Shown one piece after another: positions 4,984 to 8,796 of a stretch of 8,796 nucleotides of DNA. A program made the position numbers and the translations under genes. The stretch is from positions 1-8,796 of the forward strand of contig CAZPUJ010000740.1 of assembly GCA_964589725.1 (NCBI GenBank), written 5' to 3'. Below the pieces are notes generated by a model, which saw only the letters and a program-made list of their open reading frames with translations, made no database searches and was not told the origin of the DNA. How positions within the stretch are numbered: position 1 is the first letter of the stretch; each line of letters begins with the position of its first letter. Source of the DNA: CAYSHJ01 sp964589725. GTDB lineage: Bacteria > Planctomycetota > Planctomycetia > Planctomycetales > Planctomycetaceae.

Positions 4984-7029
4984 TCATTCCTGGCCGCGCG
5001 AGGTGTAGGCTTCCTCCTTGGAGCGAACAGATTCCGCGTGAGTTTCGGCGAGGCGGAGCTGTGCTCGGAATGTGATGAGGTTCGGGTAGTCAGGATAAAC
5101 CTTTTCGATCGATTTCAACAATCCGCGAGCGACGTCAAAGTGTCCTCGACGCAGCGCCAGTTCGAAGTCCACGCCGGTCATGGCGACGAACTCTGAAGTG
5201 TGCATCTTGAGAGACGTGCGCAACGGCTTCAACCAGTTGGCGGCCTCGTCGAAATTGTTGCGGCGGATCGCGAGGTGGGCCAAGTTCGAGCGGGCAATGA
5301 TGTTCGTCTCGTCGAGAGTGAGCACATGTCGCAGCACGTTTTGAGCGTCGGCCCAGCGTTCTTGCGAGAGCAGCGCCGCAGCCAGGTTGTTGTGAGCCGA
5401 CAAGAATGTCGGTTCGCGCGAGATTGTCTCTCGGAAGAATCGCTCGGCGGCGCGAAAGTCTCCGGCAGCGAGTGCCGCTCGGCCACGCTCCATCTGAGGA
5501 ATGACACTGGTAGGAATCGAGACGCTTGGCTCTCCCGTGATTTCCAAACCGTGAGTTTCGATGTTGATCCACTTGCCTATCGAAAAGAAACGGATCGGCG
5601 CCGGGATCTCCGCGCCCACCTGACGGAGTTGCGTGATGGCGTCGAAGCGCGTGGCATCGCTCCCGCGGTCGCTGAGCGCGAACTCACGCAACGCACCGAG
5701 CGTTTCCGGAGTGCCGATGAGGCGAGCCAACTTGACGGCCGCTTTTCGAGCGTGTTCATCACCAATACGAAGCATGACCGGCACGGCTGTCAGCAGGCCG
5801 GGACAGGTTTCGCAGAATTGCCGAACGGCCGACCGATGCACGTCGTTGGACACGTTCTTGCCGAGTTTTTCGAGGGACCGCGCCAGGCGGTCGAGCAACG
5901 CGCGCGGAATCAAGTTTTCGACCGGGAACAGAAACGCTCCATTGCGTTCACCGACGGACCGCTGAAGGTCGGCGAGGTTGGCGGAAGCCCACGCGAAGCC
6001 CGGGCGCATTTTCAGAGCGGATCGCCAGTGAGACTCCGCCTCTGACGCGCGACCACGATGCGCCAGTGCGACGGCGATGGCGTGGTGCAGTTCGGCCGCA
6101 TCCGGGGTTTCCCAATCTTTGGGATCGGCGTACGTCCGCGCGTCGTCTCCGGCTTGCAGAGCTTCGTCATAGCGTTCCAACAGGACGAATGCCGAAACCA
6201 GCTTGCTCCAAAAGTCGAAGCGTTCGGGCCGCAGCGATCGGATGCGGTCGGCGATCTGGTTCGCCTCGTCGCGGTGTCCCAACAGCAGAGAGAACCGCAC
6301 GACGTTGAACTGTGCGATCAGATTGTCGGGCTGAATTTCGGCCGCTCGGCGCGAGGCGTTCCAAGCGTCGAGCAATCGGGCGGTGTGAAAGTACGCCTCG
6401 GCCAAATTGTTGAAGATGGCAGACAGGGGTGGATGCTGTTGCAGAGCCGCTTCGCCGAGCAGAATCACACGCTCGAACTCACCGCGCTGCATGGCCTGGA
6501 AGACACGCTCGTGAGCTTCCAACGCCTGCCGGCCACGCTCGTCGTTGTCGACTTTCATGGTCCGCAAGTTTTCGACGACTTGCCTCTCGCACATCGATAG
6601 TATGTCGCGTAGACCGGCGCTCTTCGGATGATTCGGCCAACGTCCCAGGAATCGTCGAACCGCTTGTGCCGCCAGCCCGGGCACGCCCGCCATTCCCAGA
6701 CACCAACACCACTGCGCGATGACATCCGGATCATGGGGAGCCAATCGTGCCCCGCGTTCGGCTGTCGCCTCCATTTCGGCGACGCAGCCCAAGCGTTGAT
6801 AAACCTGAACCAGCCGGCTGAGCACCTCCGAGTTGTTCGGCCAACGCTCGGCCAGTTCTTCGAGAATCCGCCGAGCCGTCTCGCCGCCAAGGTGCAACAA
6901 ACGATCGTCCACATCATCGAGTGCGATTTGCAACTTTTCGGAAACGCGCTCCGTCTGCGACTTCTCCGTAATTCGCCGTTCTCTTTCTTTGCGTTTCGCC
7001 TGCTGCCGTTGCTCCTTCCGAGTGGCCAT
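4984..7029 (-). CDS. TPR-repeat protein with a HEAT-like middle region
   Basis: A 681-residue protein. The start is ATG at 7029-7027 (MATRKEQRQQAKRKERERR), preceded by AGGAGG 7 nt upstream; the frame is open 32 codons further up but without a ribosome site. Residues 1-35 are strongly basic and probably disordered or nucleic-acid-facing. TPR-type helix pairs cover about 65-135 and 202-344; the clearest are FNNLAEAYFHTARLLDAWN (about 206-224) and HHAIAVALAHRGRASEAES (about 315-333). A second array covers about 512-650, including HNNLAAALLSQERWADAQN (about 546-564). Between them, about 420-470 reads like HEAT repeats (ARKAAVKLARLIGTPETLG). There is no signal peptide, membrane segment or catalytic motif, so it is a cytoplasmic scaffold whose partners are unknown. 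It is alone on its strand, divergent from the LysM gene and convergent with the membrane-protein gene. TPR call strong, role unknown. Confidence 0.85.
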   Translation of the reverse strand: MATRKEQRQQAKRKERERRITEKSQTERVSEKLQIALDDVDDRLLHLGGETARRILEELAERWPNNSEVLSRLVQVYQRLGCVAEMEATAERGARLAPHDPDVIAQWCWCLGMAGVPGLAAQAVRRFLGRWPNHPKSAGLRDILSMCERQVVENLRTMKVDNDERGRQALEAHERVFQAMQRGEFERVILLGEAALQQHPPLSAIFNNLAEAYFHTARLLDAWNASRRAAEIQPDNLIAQFNVVRFSLLLGHRDEANQIADRIRSLRPERFDFWSKLVSAFVLLERYDEALQAGDDARTYADPKDWETPDAAELHHAIAVALAHRGRASEAESHWRSALKMRPGFAWASANLADLQRSVGERNGAFLFPVENLIPRALLDRLARSLEKLGKNVSNDVHRSAVRQFCETCPGLLTAVPVMLRIGDEHARKAAVKLARLIGTPETLGALREFALSDRGSDATRFDAITQLRQVGAEIPAPIRFFSIGKWINIETHGLEITGEPSVSIPTSVIPQMERGRAALAAGDFRAAERFFRETISREPTFLSAHNNLAAALLSQERWADAQNVLRHVLTLDETNIIARSNLAHLAIRRNNFDEAANWLKPLRTSLKMHTSEFVAMTGVDFELALRRGHFDVARGLLKSIEKVYPDYPNLITFRAQLRLAETHAESVRSKEEAYTSRGQE

Positions 7030-7086
7030 GCTTGTTCCTCCTGCTGGGTGGGTCAAAAACGTTCTGGGTGTCGGCGGACCAGCACG

Positions 7087-7114
7087 ATGATAGTGACCGG
7101 CGATTCGCCGGCAA
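7087..7114 (-). promoter_or_regulatory. Promoter candidate for the TPR gene with an embedded palindrome
   Basis: Read on the minus strand, TTGCCG (7114-7109) and TATCAT (7092-7087) match the -35 and -10 boxes at four and five of six bases, with a 16-nt spacer. The 15-bp palindrome CCGGCGATTCGCCGG (7097-7111, perfect 7-1-7) fills most of the spacer and touches the -35 box, where a repressor or activator would be expected to act. The predicted leader is about 50 nt. Confidence 0.4.
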
Positions 7115-7149
7115 AGAAATGACATGCTGAAACGTCGTTTGTCAAATGC

Positions 7150-7223
7150 TTTGCCGACCAGAAGCGGAACATTTCGCCTTCGTTCCCGGCATACGGCTCA
7201 CGACCGATTTTGTGGTCGGCAAA
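7150..7223. repeat. 11-bp inverted repeat with 52-nt spacing
   Basis: TTTGCCGACCA at 7150-7160 and TGGTCGGCAAA at 7213-7223 are perfect reverse complements. The right copy abuts the AT-rich stretch that could hold the LysM promoter, and the left copy lies upstream of the TPR promoter candidate. Paired binding sites for one regulator, a long hairpin, or chance are all possible. Confidence 0.35.
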
Positions 7224-7332
7224 CTTAAAATTACGTGCCGGGCGGCGCAGTTTCCAAATGTCAACGTCTCCCTAGAGTGCAAATTCTCTGACGGATCGTC
7301 ACCACACCGTGGCAGCTTCCGTCGAGGGCATC

Positions 7333-8334
7333 ATGCACCGGGATAAAAAGGTTGGATTGGCTTTAGCGATTCTGCTGGTCAGTTTCGTGGGAGCGTTCTT
7401 CTTTCGCCCCGAGTCTCCACGCACGATGGATAATTTGCCGGAGCTGCAGAATGCCAGGGGCCTCGACGACGAGATCGCTCGCCGAGACAAGCCGCCCCAT
7501 CTGGACAGCGTGGAGGCGGACCGGAAATCGCGGACGAACGAGTCCCGTCGGTTGACTGATCGCTCGAACAAGGATCGGCCTGTGTGGGAACTGCCGGAGT
7601 TCTTTCGCAAGGACTCCGGTGGCAAGACCGCGTCGCGTTCGAAGGTCAACGCGTCAAAGGATCCGTTCGACCCGAATGAGGGGCCGGCGGAATCGGGAAT
7701 CTCGCCGCTGGATCCTCCCGCCGATGTGCGCGCCGCAGCCGCACCCATCCGGTCGGGCAATACCGATTGGGAAATCGCCAGCAACGACGGTACGACAACC
7801 CGCCGAGTGGGCGATGACTCCAAGATTTCGACGGCGAAGCCACGCTTTCACGTGGTCACCGAGGGAGAGACGTTGTCTTCCATTGCCGGAAAACACCTCG
7901 GTTCACAGGCTCGCTTCCTGGACATTTATCAAGCCAACAAAGACCAATTGAACAGCCCGAACGATCTGAAAGTCGGGATGAAGCTGACGATTCCCGATCG
8001 AGACGGCGAGTCAAAGTCGACGCAGACCACTCGCGGCGCGGTCCAAGGACTGCCCATTACGGAAACGACGACGAAAGGATCGCGTCCGCACATCGCGTCG
8101 CCGGCCGGAAAAGTGATCGAAAAGCCGGTCGAGTCACCCGAGTCGCCGTCGAAAATCCCGGCCAACAAACCGAAGTTCAAACCGTCAAGAACAAGCCCCG
8201 CCATCCGACGCTCGGCCGATGACGAAGACCAGTTAGATGGCAAGACGCTGTCTCAATTGCCACCGGAAGACATTCTGGAAGTCGATGAAGGCATTCTGGC
8301 GGAACTCGAACGAGAAACCAACATGGTTCATTGA
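7333..8334 (+). CDS. Membrane-anchored LysM-domain protein
   Basis: A 333-residue protein. I prefer ATG 7333 (MHRDKKVGLALA), with GAGGG at 7324-7328, over the GTG at 7309, because the start then gives a short basic N-tail and a hydrophobic helix at 7-24. This is a single anchor with the C-terminus outside the cytoplasm. A long charged, Ser/Pro/Asp-rich linker (about 30-170) leads to one LysM domain at about 172-221, recognisable by FHVVTEGETLSSIAGKHLG and LKVGMKLTIPD. LysM binds the N-acetylglucosamine chains of peptidoglycan or chitin, so the protein may hold the inner membrane to the wall or scaffold a complex there. The rest (about 222-333) is Pro/Ser/Lys-rich and ends in an acidic stretch, DILEVDEGILAELE. 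No enzymatic domain is present. The gene stands alone and converges on the kelch gene with a 5-nt gap. Confidence 0.85.
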   Translation: MHRDKKVGLALAILLVSFVGAFFFRPESPRTMDNLPELQNARGLDDEIARRDKPPHLDSVEADRKSRTNESRRLTDRSNKDRPVWELPEFFRKDSGGKTASRSKVNASKDPFDPNEGPAESGISPLDPPADVRAAAAPIRSGNTDWEIASNDGTTTRRVGDDSKISTAKPRFHVVTEGETLSSIAGKHLGSQARFLDIYQANKDQLNSPNDLKVGMKLTIPDRDGESKSTQTTRGAVQGLPITETTTKGSRPHIASPAGKVIEKPVESPESPSKIPANKPKFKPSRTSPAIRRSADDEDQLDGKTLSQLPPEDILEVDEGILAELERETNMVH

Positions 8335-8339
8335 CCTTC

Positions 8340-8796
8340 CTACTCATCCTTAAACCAATCCCTGGGAATCTCCAACGACCAGACTTCGCTGCTGAGCGGC
8401 TGCGCGTGGCCGCCGGCAATCCAGAGTTTGTCCTGGAACACGTAGACCGAATGCTCGTGTCGCTCCTTCCAGATCACATCGGACTTCAACTGCTTCCAGT
8501 CCTTGCCGTTCTTCGAAGACCAGGCGTCTCCCCAATTCTTTGAGGGGTTGTTCGACCAGCCGCCGATGACCCACATCCGGTCGCGATACACGGCGGACGA
8601 AAACCACAGTCGTGGATTCCACCCAGCCGCGTCGGCCAGCTTGGTCCAAGTCACACCGTCTTCCGACGACCAGACATCGTTGACCGCGTGATATTTCGGG
8701 ACATAGTTGCCGCCGCCGAAGACGTACATCTTGTCGTTGAGCACGGCCGCTTGGTGATACGCTCGCGGCGACCAACCGGCATTCGCCGTCGCCAGC
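8340..8796 (-). CDS. Kelch-repeat protein, C-terminal part
   Basis: The frame is open from the window edge to TAG (8342-8340); 151 residues are visible and the start lies beyond base 8796. The sequence is three repeats about 50 residues apart. Each begins with Trp (W8 SPRAYHQ, W59 NPRLWFSS, W109 KERHEHS), reaches a Gly-Gly after a hydrophobic strand (MYVFGG, MWVIGG, LWIAGG), and ends with a Trp-Ser turn (DVWSSEDGVTW, DAWSSKNGKDW, EVWSLEIPRDW). This is the kelch blade pattern, which builds beta-propellers. The first two turns also resemble Asp-boxes (SxDxGxTW). A full propeller needs six or seven blades, so most of the protein is outside. Bacterial kelch proteins are often exported, and some are sugar epimerases or oxidases; no catalytic domain is visible here. 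Confidence 0.85.
   Translation of the reverse strand, partial: LATANAGWSPRAYHQAAVLNDKMYVFGGGNYVPKYHAVNDVWSSEDGVTWTKLADAAGWNPRLWFSSAVYRDRMWVIGGWSNNPSKNWGDAWSSKNGKDWKQLKSDVIWKERHEHSVYVFQDKLWIAGGHAQPLSSEVWSLEIPRDWFKDE

Larger units (their letters stand above)
7030..7332. other. Divergent intergenic region between TPR and LysM genes
   Basis: No gene is seen in these 303 bases. On the minus strand there is a promoter candidate for the TPR gene with a palindrome inside it (7087-7114). Plus-strand signals for the LysM gene are weak: TAAAAT at 7226-7231 resembles a -10 box within the AT-rich stretch 7221-7233, but no matching -35 is present. An 11-bp inverted repeat spans 7150-7223. Confidence 0.6.

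Noticed and set aside
5200..6045. A 281-codon open frame on the plus strand
   Set aside because: It lies wholly antisense to the TPR gene, whose repeats, start and ribosome site are convincing.
7030..7125. N-terminal extension of the TPR protein by 32 codons
   Set aside because: The extension lacks a ribosome site and overlaps the probable promoter, whereas ATG 7029 has AGGAGG at ideal spacing.
7299..7823. A 174-codon open frame on the minus strand
   Set aside because: Antisense shadow of the LysM gene, Ser/Arg-rich, without supporting signals.

Overview
The window looks like chromosomal DNA of a Planctomycetota bacterium. This is inference from style, with no marker gene to prove it. The signs are a GC-rich genome with mostly well-spaced GGAGG-type ribosome sites, a Ca2+-binding GGxGxD repeat protein, a PadR regulator overlapped by a large single-span protein with an HGRWPE...DGQPLRY C-terminus, a TPR protein, a LysM membrane protein, a kelch protein, and GC-rich palindromic repeats between and inside genes. 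No rRNA, tRNA, CRISPR array, transposase or phage gene is visible.

Layout. (1) 1-759 (+) is the 3' end of an RTX-like calcium-binding repeat protein: 25 nonapeptide units, then a short tail. One stray repeat motif sits in another frame just past its stop. (2) 760-1318 holds no convincing gene. (3) 1319-2198 (+) is a decaying toxin-antitoxin island: an intact Phd/YefM-type antitoxin, a PIN-domain toxin broken by one in-frame amber codon, and directly after it the 5'-truncated remnant of an XRE-type helix-turn-helix gene. (4) 2227-4859 (+) is a two-gene operon: promoter, 9-5-9 palindromic operator candidate, PadR regulator, then a 726-aa membrane protein joined by an ATGA overlap. The second gene carries a 64-bp palindromic element in-frame in its coding sequence, next to an internally duplicated domain. 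(5) 4860-4983 between convergent genes contains a 7-bp hairpin and a perfect 29-bp inverted repeat. (6) 7029-4984 (-) is a 681-aa TPR protein. (7) 7030-7332 is a divergent promoter region with two inverted repeats. (8) 7333-8334 (+) is a LysM membrane-anchored protein. (9) 8796-8340 (-) is the 3' end of a kelch-repeat protein, convergent with the LysM gene and only 5 nt from it.

How the parts relate. Only the PadR/membrane-protein pair and the antitoxin/toxin pair show operon logic; the remaining genes look like independent units. I see no complete new defence or biosynthetic system. The most unusual material is the in-frame palindromic element, the nonsense-split PIN toxin with its XRE remnant, and the long perfect palindrome between convergent genes.
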